DNA of 64,000 nucleotides. Origin: an uncultured Spirochaetia bacterium. Lineage in GTDB: Bacteria > Spirochaetota > Spirochaetia > JABEVK01. The notes below the pieces were generated by a model. That model was not told where the DNA came from, ran no database searches, and was given only the letters and a program-made list of their open reading frames with translations. The stretch lies in the NCBI GenBank assembly GCA_937960645.1, contig CALGPJ010000011.1, forward strand, positions 1 to 64,000, read 5' to 3'. Below, piece by piece: positions 55,703 to 64,000 of the stretch. A program made the translations under genes and the position numbers. The number at the start of each line of letters is the position of its first letter. The first letter of the stretch is position 1.

Positions 55703-57583
55703 GTGACCCGCATTCAGACCATCACGCAAAAAACAGGTAATTTTATCGGCACCTTGGGGAGTGCCCTACTCATTATCACACCGCCCATCTTCTTTGTCGT
55801 TTTTTCGATTATCCTTGCGTGTCACGCAGAAAACACAGACGTAAAAATCCAGGCGGGTTACCTTGACTTGACGGAGTGGGCGCAAAACCCAACGATTGTG
55901 CGGCTTCGTGGTGAATACGAGTTTTTGGGACCGCAGGGGATAACCTACCGTCAAGTTCCCGACCAGTGGACGGACGAGGAGGCAGGGGCCCAAAATGGTT
56001 TTGGCTACGGCATCTATCGTTTTCGACTACGGCTTCCCACATATCGACGCTGGGGCCTGAAAATTTTGACCGCCGCCACATCCTGGCGGCTCAAGATCTT
56101 CGGAAAGGAAGTTGCCCGTGCCGGCAACCCCCATCCCGACCCGGCCAAGGCGGTACCCGAGTACAAACCCGCCATCGTCCTCTTGCCAGAATCGGAACTT
56201 CTCGATATCGAAATTGAGGTATCCAACTGGGAGTATCGGGTCGGGGGACTCTGGCGCGCACCCGAGGTCGGGCCTTACGGATTACTTCGGCAATCCCAGA
56301 ATACCAAGGACCACCTTTACATTGGTTTGGCCCTAACCTTGTCCAGCCTTGCCATTCTTTGCCTCGTTGGTTTTGGTTATTTCCCGGAATTTTTCTCCCT
56401 GCTGTATTTCTCGATATTGTGTTTGATTTTCGGTTTGCGTGCCCTCGTGACCGGGGATTACCTGATCGTCCAATTCTTTTCGGGTATGAGCTTCGATTTC
56501 ATAATCCGATTGGAATATCTGACGATCTACATTGCAGTCCCAGCCATCATTCTTTTTATCACGGAAATTTTGAAAAATTTGCCCAAACGGCTTTGGTTAC
56601 GCAGAGCAGCCCTACTCTACATTCCCCTTTTGGCCGCTCTTCCCTTCCTGCCCTTGCCCATCCTGACGCGAACTTTAGCTGCGGTGGGCCTCATCAACCT
56701 CATTCTATCGCTCACCATGGTGTTCTATCCCCTGGTACTTCTCTCCCAAAAGAGCTCTTTTACTATTTTGACAATCTTTTCCGGCGGCTTGACCCTTTTT
56801 CTCACCCTGATCAACGACTTCCTGCATAACAATTTCATCATCCAATCCACCAATCTTTTGCCCTGGGGTCAATACGTGTATTGTCTGATGCTCGGATTGG
56901 TGATCCTCCGCGAAACGGCCCAAAAACACCGGGAAAACAGGGTCTTGTCGGATAATCTGAAAAAGACCAACCAGAGCCTGCTCAAGGAAATAGAATACAA
57001 CGAGTCCGCCAAGTTGGAGGTTTATCACCAGGTTCGCAACAGTCTTCAAATCATCAACAGCATTATCAATCTGGATCATGCAAAGTTATCCAACCCCAAA
57101 ACCAACATCCAGGCTTTGAAGTCCCTTCAATTGAGAATTTCGGCCCTCGGCCTTGTCCAGGAGAAAATCCTGGAATCCATCCTTATCGACGAAATCGCGC
57201 TTGTCCCCTATTTTTCTGAGATTCTCAGTCTCATCCGTCGCAATCTTTTTACCAATGACGTCCAGGTGGAATTACGCGACAGCGGACCCCCAATCCTTCT
57301 TCCCAAAAGCCAGTGCCGCGACCTCAGCATGATCCTGATCGAATTCATCATCTACCTGTTCGAGAATCTTTCCGAAATCCAATCCATCGAGGTTCAGGTG
57401 ATCAACACGAACAACGGCCGTTTTGAATGCACGTTTGAATTGAAAGGCAAAATCCACTACGGCGATGAGGGAACCTGCGAAGGGATCAACATCACCATCA
57501 TCGAAAGCTACTGTATCAAAAACAATTTCCGCTACGAATTAAACTGCGGTGAGGAACTCACCTCCCTGAAAGTCATGAACTAA
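55703..57583 (+). CDS. 7TMR-DISM-type sensor with HisKA_2-like dimerisation region and atypical ATPase domain (GTG start)
   Basis: Extracytoplasmic domain, about 7 TM segments, YHQVRNSLQIINSIINLDHAK. Confidence 0.8.
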   Translation: MTRIQTITQKTGNFIGTLGSALLIITPPIFFVVFSIILACHAENTDVKIQAGYLDLTEWAQNPTIVRLRGEYEFLGPQGITYRQVPDQWTDEEAGAQNGFGYGIYRFRLRLPTYRRWGLKILTAATSWRLKIFGKEVARAGNPHPDPAKAVPEYKPAIVLLPESELLDIEIEVSNWEYRVGGLWRAPEVGPYGLLRQSQNTKDHLYIGLALTLSSLAILCLVGFGYFPEFFSLLYFSILCLIFGLRALVTGDYLIVQFFSGMSFDFIIRLEYLTIYIAVPAIILFITEILKNLPKRLWLRRAALLYIPLLAALPFLPLPILTRTLAAVGLINLILSLTMVFYPLVLLSQKSSFTILTIFSGGLTLFLTLINDFLHNNFIIQSTNLLPWGQYVYCLMLGLVILRETAQKHRENRVLSDNLKKTNQSLLKEIEYNESAKLEVYHQVRNSLQIINSIINLDHAKLSNPKTNIQALKSLQLRISALGLVQEKILESILIDEIALVPYFSEILSLIRRNLFTNDVQVELRDSGPPILLPKSQCRDLSMILIEFIIYLFENLSEIQSIEVQVINTNNGRFECTFELKGKIHYGDEGTCEGINITIIESYCIKNNFRYELNCGEELTSLKVMN

Positions 57584-57944
57584 TACCTTGCTCAATCAGT
57601 TGAATCAAGCGATCCATACTCACCGGTTTGTTCAGAAAGGCGATGGGTTTGACCCGATCCGCTCGGGAACGGGTTTCGGGGTTACTGTACGCGGTCAGGA
57701 AGATGATGGGTAACTGCGAAAAGGCGCGGATGCGCATGGCGGCATCGATACCGTCATTGTAACTTTGCAGCTTGATATCCATAATCACCAAATCCGGGTG
57801 AAATTCTTCCACAGCCTTGAAGATTAGGTCAGCAGAAACGACGGGATCGGAAACCGTGTACCCCTGCCGTCTAAGATTTTGTACCAGTTCCAGGCCAATG
57901 AGCGGCTCGTCCTCAACCACCAAAATTCGCTTTTCGGAAGCCAT
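57573..57944 (-). CDS. Single-domain response regulator (alternative GTG start at 57953)
   Basis: ILVVEDEPLIGLEL; DLVIMDIKL; FLTAYSNPE; AFLNKPVSMDRL. Confidence 0.92.
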   Translation of the reverse strand: MASEKRILVVEDEPLIGLELVQNLRRQGYTVSDPVVSADLIFKAVEEFHPDLVIMDIKLQSYNDGIDAAMRIRAFSQLPIIFLTAYSNPETRSRADRVKPIAFLNKPVSMDRLIQLIEQGISS

Positions 57945-57987
57945 GAAGATCACCTCTATCTCTAGAATAATCTATTTCTCGATTTGT

Positions 57988-59046
57988 TCAACGTACCAGC
58001 AGGGCTGCCTGCCGGCGAAAATGATCTTCGAGCACCAAACAAGCCATGGCCTCGACCACGGGTACCAAACGGGGACAGATGCACGGGTCGTGACGGCCGT
58101 GGGTCTCGATGGTCCGCGGCCGCCCGTGAATGTCCGTCGTTTTTTGCGGTTTGGATATACTCGAGGTGGGTTTGACGGCGCACCGAAAAATGATTTCCTG
58201 GCCTGTGCTGATTCCGCCCAGGATGCCGCCGGCGTTGTTGCTGAGCCAGCCATTTTCATCGCGACCGTCGTTGTGTTCGCTCCCACGCATGGCGGCGGCC
58301 CGGAACCCGCTCCCCACCTCGAATCCCTTGACCGCGCCCAGGCTCATGATAGCCTTGGCCAGGTCGGCCTCCAGCTTATCGAAGACCGGATCCCCCAAAC
58401 CGGGAGGCACCCCCTGGATCCGGCACTCCACAATCCCACCGCAACTGTCGCCCTCGGCCGCCAGCCTTTCCACCAGATCCACCATGCGTGCCGCCGCCTC
58501 GAGATCACAGGCCCGCATAGGGTTCTTTTCAATCACTTCGAAATCACAGTTCCGGCATTCGATACCGCCGGCCATCTTGGTGTATGCCACGATGCGCACA
58601 CCGCGGGCCTCGAGGAGCTTGCGGGCCACAGCCCCGGCGGCCACCCTTCCACTGGTTTCTCGGCCTGAGGCACGGCCACTCCCGCGGTAATCCCGAATAC
58701 CGTACTTGGCGAGATAGGTGAAGTCGGCATGGCCAGGACGAAACATTTCCTTGATCTCGTCGTAGGCCTCCGGTTTCTGGTCCTTGTTGTACAAAATCAT
58801 GAGGATTGGGGTGCCGGTGGTTCGACCTTCGAAGACACCCGAAAGGATATGAACCATGTCAGGTTCTTTTCGCGGTGTGGTTACCGAGCTTTGACCGGGC
58901 TTGCGCCGGTCGAGCTGCTTCTGCACATCCTCTTCCGAAAGCTCCACTCCGGGGGTCATCCCATCCAGGACCACCCCGACTGCACCTCCGTGGGACTCCC
59001 CAAAGGTCGTGATACGAAAAAAATGCCCAAAACTGCTACCCGGCAA
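57988..59046 (-). CDS. aroC: Chorismate synthase
   Basis: MPGSSFGHFFRITTFGESHGGAVGVVLDG; GRASGRETSGRVAAGAVARKLL. Confidence 0.98.
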   Translation of the reverse strand: MPGSSFGHFFRITTFGESHGGAVGVVLDGMTPGVELSEEDVQKQLDRRKPGQSSVTTPRKEPDMVHILSGVFEGRTTGTPILMILYNKDQKPEAYDEIKEMFRPGHADFTYLAKYGIRDYRGSGRASGRETSGRVAAGAVARKLLEARGVRIVAYTKMAGGIECRNCDFEVIEKNPMRACDLEAAARMVDLVERLAAEGDSCGGIVECRIQGVPPGLGDPVFDKLEADLAKAIMSLGAVKGFEVGSGFRAAAMRGSEHNDGRDENGWLSNNAGGILGGISTGQEIIFRCAVKPTSSISKPQKTTDIHGRPRTIETHGRHDPCICPRLVPVVEAMACLVLEDHFRRQAALLVR

Positions 59047-59569
59047 AACCCGCCTCCTTCCAATCGATGATTTCTTCGACGCATTCGTCGATCGAGCGCC
59101 CCCCCACCTTCAAGATGCGCGGGGCGTAGGATTCGGCCATCTCTCGGCGACGAGCGGCCATGGTCATGAAACTTTCTCTGGGATTTTGGGGATCGAGAAA
59201 ACTGGGAAGTCCGCCTTGCCGGATTCGTTCGTACAGCACATCCCAATCCTCCTCCAGCCAGATCCAAACTCGGTTCGAACAACCATCCAGAATCTTCATC
59301 GCCGCCGAATTTTCAACAGTCCCTCCGCCGAGCGCCAATACCAGGGGCGGAGGGCAAGCTCCCAACCGGCTGGCGGCCCGCCTCTCGTAATCCTGAAAAA
59401 CGTCCCGACCCGATTCTTTGAAAATGGCGCGGGGGTTTCTCCGATCGGGATCCTCCTCAGAGATCATCTCGTCCAGGTCGTAGAACGGCCAGCCCAGGCG
59501 GCGGGCCAATTCCTGGCCGACGCTGCTTTTTCCGCTATGCTTCAACCCGAACAAAAATAGACGAGTCAC
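59036..59569 (-). CDS. aroK: Shikimate kinase (GTG start)
   Basis: LFLFGLKHSGKSSVGQELARRLGWPFYDLDEMI; LALGGGTV. Confidence 0.93.
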   Translation of the reverse strand: MTRLFLFGLKHSGKSSVGQELARRLGWPFYDLDEMISEEDPDRRNPRAIFKESGRDVFQDYERRAASRLGACPPPLVLALGGGTVENSAAMKILDGCSNRVWIWLEEDWDVLYERIRQGGLPSFLDPQNPRESFMTMAARRREMAESYAPRILKVGGRSIDECVEEIIDWKEAGFAG

Positions 59570-59614
59570 GGCTTAAAAAATTAACCTAACCGAACAATGG
59601 GGTCAATGATGCCC

Positions 59615-59643
59615 TTGCACGCCACTCGGCAAGCTCTTAAACT
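59615..59643 (+). promoter_or_regulatory. Leaderless-type promoter for the 59650 gene
   Basis: TTGCAC-N17-TAAACT-N6-ATG. Confidence 0.6.
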
Positions 59644-59649
59644 GGAAAT

Positions 59650-61614
59650 ATGGCCTCGGAAGATGCACCGCTCGTTTTTGCCAGTGAAACACCACGGCCC
59701 GCCGCCCCTGCCTCCACCTCCAACTGGAAAATCCTCATTGCCGACGATGAACCCAACGTCCACCTCGTGACCCAGCTGGCCCTCGGAGGTTTTCAATTTA
59801 TGGACAGGGGACTCGAACTCCTTAACGCCTACAACGAGGCAGACGTCAAACGGATGTTGGCCGAACATACGGACATCGCCCTCATCCTGCTCGATGTCGT
59901 GATGGACTCCCTTCACAGTGGCTTCGACCTCGTCCGACATATCAGAGAAGACCTGGGCAATAAAAACGTTCGCATCATCCTGAGAACCGGTCAGTCGGGT
60001 CACGCCCCCGAGGATAAGGTCATCATCGATTACGACATCAACGACTTCAAGGACAAAACCGAGCTGACGGTTGCAAAACTCAGGACAGCCATCATTTCCA
60101 GCCTTCGCAGTTACTGGAACCAGGTCCTTCTAGACCAGTCTTTGGAATACCTGCAGCATGTCATCGACCAGACATCGAGCTGCTTTATCACGGTGGACGC
60201 TCGTCTGAATGTAAAACTCTGGAATCAGGCAGCAGAACGGCTCTTTGGAGTTTCTCGACACGATGCCGTAGGAAAATCGCTCTATGATATTCACCCTTTG
60301 TTTCACAGTATCGAATTCCTGATTCAGGATAGTTTCCAATCCGAAACAACCTCGGAACATCGTCGTGTGCCTTTTCAGGAAAAGGGAAATCATTTGATCG
60401 ACCTAACCCTGACACCGATGAAGAACCAATCCGTAAAGGAAATCCTGCTGCGCATCGATGACGTCACAAAAGTCAAACGCAAAGAGGAACAAATCAGCTT
60501 CATCGAAAAGGTTCACGCAATCGGCAACATCAGGCGTATCTGGTCGGACTACCTCTCTGAAAGCAAGACCGAAATGGCAGGTTTGTTGAAATCTCTCGAA
60601 GATTTGCCCATCGATCAGTTAAGGCGAGGTTTGTCGAACATTTATCAGCGTCTTCAGAATACACCTTTCACATCCGTGGAAAAAGCCTCTCAAAAATCCA
60701 CGAAATTCCGGCCTATTCCGTTGGAAACTTTTTTGGACGGTATACTTAAAACATTGGAGCACCCAACAGAGGTCAGCGTCGTCTTCGACAACCGTGAAAC
60801 AAACGCAACAATTTTGGGTGAGCACATTCTCCTGGGTGACGCGCTGCACTCCTTTCTGAAACAGATAATAAATCTCAACGATCCGCCAAAACAGATAGCT
60901 CTGAGCATCGATAAAAAATATTTTTCGGACGATATGGGAAAATTACTTGGCCCTGTACGTGAAAAATCTTATCTCTGCCTCGAAATATCCCTATCACCAC
61001 CAAAAATCCCTGGAATCCAGGATGATAGTTTCGAGATCCTTTCGGAAGACCCGGTACTACAAAACTTTTATTTCAGCTTTGGCAATCTATATCAAATCGT
61101 CTTGGACCATCGGGGCTTTTTGGAAATGGAAAGTGACGAGGGGATGATAACCGCGATCAAAATCTATCTGCCAGAAGAATCCGGTCACCAGGTATCTTCA
61201 CCTGTCGGTAGGTTAGGTTTTGCAAAGGGTAGCGGAACCATCGTCGTCTGCGACGATGATGGGTTAACACGACAGGTCACGGCCAGTATTCTCGGTCAGG
61301 CCGGCTTCGATGTCCTGACGGCCAGGAACGGTAACGACGCACTCGATATCCTCAGGAAAAACAAGGATGTCTGTCGTCTTGTCGTCCTGGATTTGCTCCT
61401 CCCCGGTATCGAGGGCAGCCAGGTTTACGAACAAATCCGGGATTTGGCCCCAAAAATTCCGGTCCTGTTTTCTTCGGGTTTCGGGAAAAACGAAAAAGTT
61501 CAAGAGGCTTTGCGCGGCGAACAGGTCGGCTTTTTGCAAAAGCCCTTCACGATGGAGCAATTGTTGGAAAAAGTCTTCGATATTCTCGGAGAAAATCAGT
61601 CAGGGTATCGCTGA
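59650..61614 (+). CDS. REC-PAS-degenerate kinase core-REC signalling protein
   Basis: N-terminal REC (ILIADDEPNVHLV; LILLDVVMDSLHSGFDLV); PAS (CFITVDARLNVKLWNQAAERLFG); C-terminal REC (IVVCDDDGLTRQV; LVVLDLLLPGIEG). Confidence 0.85.
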   Translation: MASEDAPLVFASETPRPAAPASTSNWKILIADDEPNVHLVTQLALGGFQFMDRGLELLNAYNEADVKRMLAEHTDIALILLDVVMDSLHSGFDLVRHIREDLGNKNVRIILRTGQSGHAPEDKVIIDYDINDFKDKTELTVAKLRTAIISSLRSYWNQVLLDQSLEYLQHVIDQTSSCFITVDARLNVKLWNQAAERLFGVSRHDAVGKSLYDIHPLFHSIEFLIQDSFQSETTSEHRRVPFQEKGNHLIDLTLTPMKNQSVKEILLRIDDVTKVKRKEEQISFIEKVHAIGNIRRIWSDYLSESKTEMAGLLKSLEDLPIDQLRRGLSNIYQRLQNTPFTSVEKASQKSTKFRPIPLETFLDGILKTLEHPTEVSVVFDNRETNATILGEHILLGDALHSFLKQIINLNDPPKQIALSIDKKYFSDDMGKLLGPVREKSYLCLEISLSPPKIPGIQDDSFEILSEDPVLQNFYFSFGNLYQIVLDHRGFLEMESDEGMITAIKIYLPEESGHQVSSPVGRLGFAKGSGTIVVCDDDGLTRQVTASILGQAGFDVLTARNGNDALDILRKNKDVCRLVVLDLLLPGIEGSQVYEQIRDLAPKIPVLFSSGFGKNEKVQEALRGEQVGFLQKPFTMEQLLEKVFDILGENQSGYR

Positions 61615-62819
61615 CTAACCTGTTGTAAGTTCGGCAAAACTTCAAAAAAGATGTCGAGAAACTCGGGGTCGAACTTGGTACCGCGTAACTTTTCCATTTC
61701 TTGCAACACCTCGTTTTCCTCCCAGGCCTCTTTGTACACCCTTCGGCACCTCAGGGCATCGTACACATCCGCCAGGGAAACGATTCGTCCCCATATGGGA
61801 ATCTCCTCGCCCCTCAGCCCGACAGGTTTACCGCTGACATCCGATTCCAGGGGTTCACCGGTAGCGAGGTCTATCTTACCCGGATAACCCGTCCCATCCC
61901 AGTTTTCATGATGAGTGAGAGCAACGAGCCGCGCCATCTCGTCGAACTCGCTTTGTTTATCTGCAAACAACCGGGCACCGACCACGGTGTGCTGCTTCAT
62001 GACCTCGAACTCATCCGGCGTAAAGCGTCCGGGCTTCTTCAAGATGACATCGCTGATACCGACCTTTCCCACGTCGTGGAGCATCGCCGCCATTCGAAAG
62101 GTATCCAAACTTTTCTGAATATCACGGTCAGAATAATTTTTCTTGCGGGCCCAGCGCTCGAAGATTTCAGCGGCATAACCGGCTACTCGGTTGACGTGGG
62201 GACCGGTTTCTTTAGGATCCCGAAGCTCGGCCATTTTAATCATTCGGAGGATGATGGTACGGGTCAGCTTGGCCCTCTGCATGGCGATGGCGGCATTGCT
62301 CGCGAAATGTGCAACCAACAGCTCATCGTCTTCGTTGAAGGCCCGGATCTTGCCGCGTTTATCTTTGGCATTGATGATTTGGATCACCCCCAGAATTTCT
62401 CCGGTGTTGATCTTTAAGGGGATTGTGAGAATCGACTGTGTTCGATAGTTGGTCAACTTGTCGTAATTGGAGTCGAAGCTGTAGGGGCTTCCTTCGGAAA
62501 TTTTGTATGCGTCCGGTATGTTGATCATTTCCCCGCTCAGCGCGCAGGAACCGGAGAGTGTCTTGTTGCTGACCTCGATCGAAAAAATGGAATAAAGCAG
62601 TTTTTCACCGGGCTGCAGTTTTTGTTGAAGAGAATCGTTTTGAGCGTATCGAATATGGAGTTTGCCATCATCCAGCACATAAATCGAGCCGGCGTCGGCG
62701 TTGGTCATTATTCGGCAACCTCGGAGAATTTCCTCAAGGAGAAAATCCAGGTCCTGAATTTTGTTGACCTGGGAATCGAGTTTGACTAAAAGATTGAGCT
62801 TTTCGCTATCCGATATCAT
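61596..62819 (-). CDS. GAF-HD-GYP domain protein (predicted cyclic dinucleotide phosphodiesterase)
   Basis: MAAMLHDVGKVGISDVILKKPG; HHENWDGTGYPGK; GAF-like N-terminus. Confidence 0.92.
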   Translation of the reverse strand: MISDSEKLNLLVKLDSQVNKIQDLDFLLEEILRGCRIMTNADAGSIYVLDDGKLHIRYAQNDSLQQKLQPGEKLLYSIFSIEVSNKTLSGSCALSGEMINIPDAYKISEGSPYSFDSNYDKLTNYRTQSILTIPLKINTGEILGVIQIINAKDKRGKIRAFNEDDELLVAHFASNAAIAMQRAKLTRTIILRMIKMAELRDPKETGPHVNRVAGYAAEIFERWARKKNYSDRDIQKSLDTFRMAAMLHDVGKVGISDVILKKPGRFTPDEFEVMKQHTVVGARLFADKQSEFDEMARLVALTHHENWDGTGYPGKIDLATGEPLESDVSGKPVGLRGEEIPIWGRIVSLADVYDALRCRRVYKEAWEENEVLQEMEKLRGTKFDPEFLDIFFEVLPNLQQVSQRYPD

Positions 62820-62856
62820 GAAAACTCCTCTTTACTTTAACCGCTCTTTGCTTATG

Positions 62857-62885
62857 TTGACAAGTGTCCCGGTAAAAATAACAAT
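62857..62885 (+). promoter_or_regulatory. Leaderless-type promoter for argA; -35 overlaps the divergent HD-GYP -35
   Basis: TTGACA-N17-AACAAT-N6-ATG (or N16 to TAACAA). Confidence 0.45.
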
Positions 62886-62891
62886 GACTTT

Positions 62892-64000
62892 ATGCAAAAA
62901 CTCTCGGAAGAGGTCGAGTTGATCCGCGAGGTTTTCACTTACGCCGCGCAATTCACCAATAAAACCTTCGTCATCAAGATCGATTACCCCCTGACTCGGC
63001 TCGCTCTTTTCCCGCTGTTTCTCAAGGATATTTCTCTTCTTCATCAAAGCGGTATCCGGATTGTTCTCGTACCGGGCGCCCGAGAGCGAATCGACGAGGT
63101 TCTTGCTAACTACGGTTTTCAATCCCAATTCGCCTCCGGTTACAGGATCGCCGGCGAGGAGGAGATGCCGTTCGTGAAGATGGCCTGTTTCGATGTGGTC
63201 AATCATTACATGACCGTACTCAGTGCCTTCAAGGTCCCGGCCGTCGCAGGAAACTGGGTCCGTGCCCGTGCTGTGGGAGTACTCGATGGGGTTGACCATG
63301 GTTATGCGGGTCGGGCGGACAAGATTTTGGTCGACTTGCTGCGCAGCGTCCTCGATGATCACTATATCCCTATCCTGCCCAACATTGGCTGGAGCCTATC
63401 CGGAAAACCCTATCTTCTCAAGGCCAACGAATTGGCCCTCGAAGTGAGCAAGGCGCTCAAAGCGGACAAACTTTTTTTCATCAACAATTTTGAATGTGTC
63501 ACTTCCCCGCCCTTTCAGGTACCCGCCTCGGTCGGGATAGGGATCGACGGACGCGTAGCCCGACTGAGCATCAACCAGGCCGCCGAGTTCATCAAGGTCA
63601 ACAGCAAGCACATCGAGCAAGCCGACCATCCCATCATTCAAGGTCTGTTGCATGCACATCAGGCGTGTCAGAACGGTGTCGAACGGGCCCATTTGATAGA
63701 CGGCCGGATCGATGGATCCTTGCTGATGGAAATATTTTCCAACCTGGGTGTGGGAACCATGATATACAACAACGAGTATGACTGCATCCGCGACCTTCGC
63801 ATTGAAGACATTCCCGTCGTACTCCAAATTATGGCCCCCTTTGTGGAACAGGACATCCTCATTCCACGAAGTTTCGAGGACATCGAATCCCGTTATACCG
63901 ATTACGTGGTGTATTCTGTCGATGAGGTCGTCTATGCTTGCGGCGCCTTGCATGAATTTCCAGAGGATGGACAGGCGGAAATAGCCGCTCTCGCCACCGA
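62892..64000 (+). CDS. argA: ArgA-type N-acetylglutamate synthase (AAK plus GNAT), truncated by the window edge
   Basis: Translated by hand: MQKLSEEVELIREVFTYAAQFTNKTFVIKIDYPL...; GNWVRARAVGVLDGVDHGYAGRADKI; LIDGRIDGSLLMEIFSNLGVGTMIYNNEYDCIRDLR. Confidence 0.88.
   Translation, partial: MQKLSEEVELIREVFTYAAQFTNKTFVIKIDYPLTRLALFPLFLKDISLLHQSGIRIVLVPGARERIDEVLANYGFQSQFASGYRIAGEEEMPFVKMACFDVVNHYMTVLSAFKVPAVAGNWVRARAVGVLDGVDHGYAGRADKILVDLLRSVLDDHYIPILPNIGWSLSGKPYLLKANELALEVSKALKADKLFFINNFECVTSPPFQVPASVGIGIDGRVARLSINQAAEFIKVNSKHIEQADHPIIQGLLHAHQACQNGVERAHLIDGRIDGSLLMEIFSNLGVGTMIYNNEYDCIRDLRIEDIPVVLQIMAPFVEQDILIPRSFEDIESRYTDYVVYSVDEVVYACGALHEFPEDGQAEIAALAT

Overview
Gene-dense bacterial chromosomal window of moderate-to-high GC. 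From about 1.7 to 28 kb the minus strand carries a near-complete ribosomal/transcription superoperon: tRNA-Thr, rpmG, tRNA-Trp, secE, nusG, rplKAJL, rpoBC, rpsLG, (no fusA), tuf, rpsJ through rplO, secY, rpmJ, rpsM, rpsK, rpoA, rplQ. From 28 to 64 kb there are metabolic, stress and signalling genes: ilvC, CoA-disulfide-reductase-like protein plus rhodanese, clpB, cheB/cheR, uppP, a GH13 remnant, a VIT1/CCC1-type protein, a double-AAA ATPase, a desaturase, a branched-chain aminotransferase, an MFS transporter, radA, TraB/TPR proteins, several histidine kinases and response regulators, an FNR-like protein, a HAD protein, a PRPP synthetase, argS, aroC, aroK, an HD-GYP protein and an argA-like gene. 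Gene order and the RpoA/L17 sequences look spirochaete-like (low-moderate confidence, from memory). No CRISPR, transposase or prophage was seen. Best leads: (1) a recurrent leaderless promoter grammar, TTGnnn-N17-TAnnnT-N6-ATG/GTG, found upstream of about ten non-ribosomal genes, with -35 boxes of divergent pairs packed side by side; (2) a tuf leader of about 225 nt, where fusA is usually found, with mutually exclusive hairpins and a possible three-way junction; (3) a double-AAA ATPase whose 5' end overlaps a second plausible small ORF with an ATGGATGA coupling junction; (4) kinase-like signalling proteins with eroded ATP-binding boxes; (5) a CoADR-rhodanese fusion lacking the rhodanese Cys next to a standalone rhodanese that has it. 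All calls are by eye, with no database searches.
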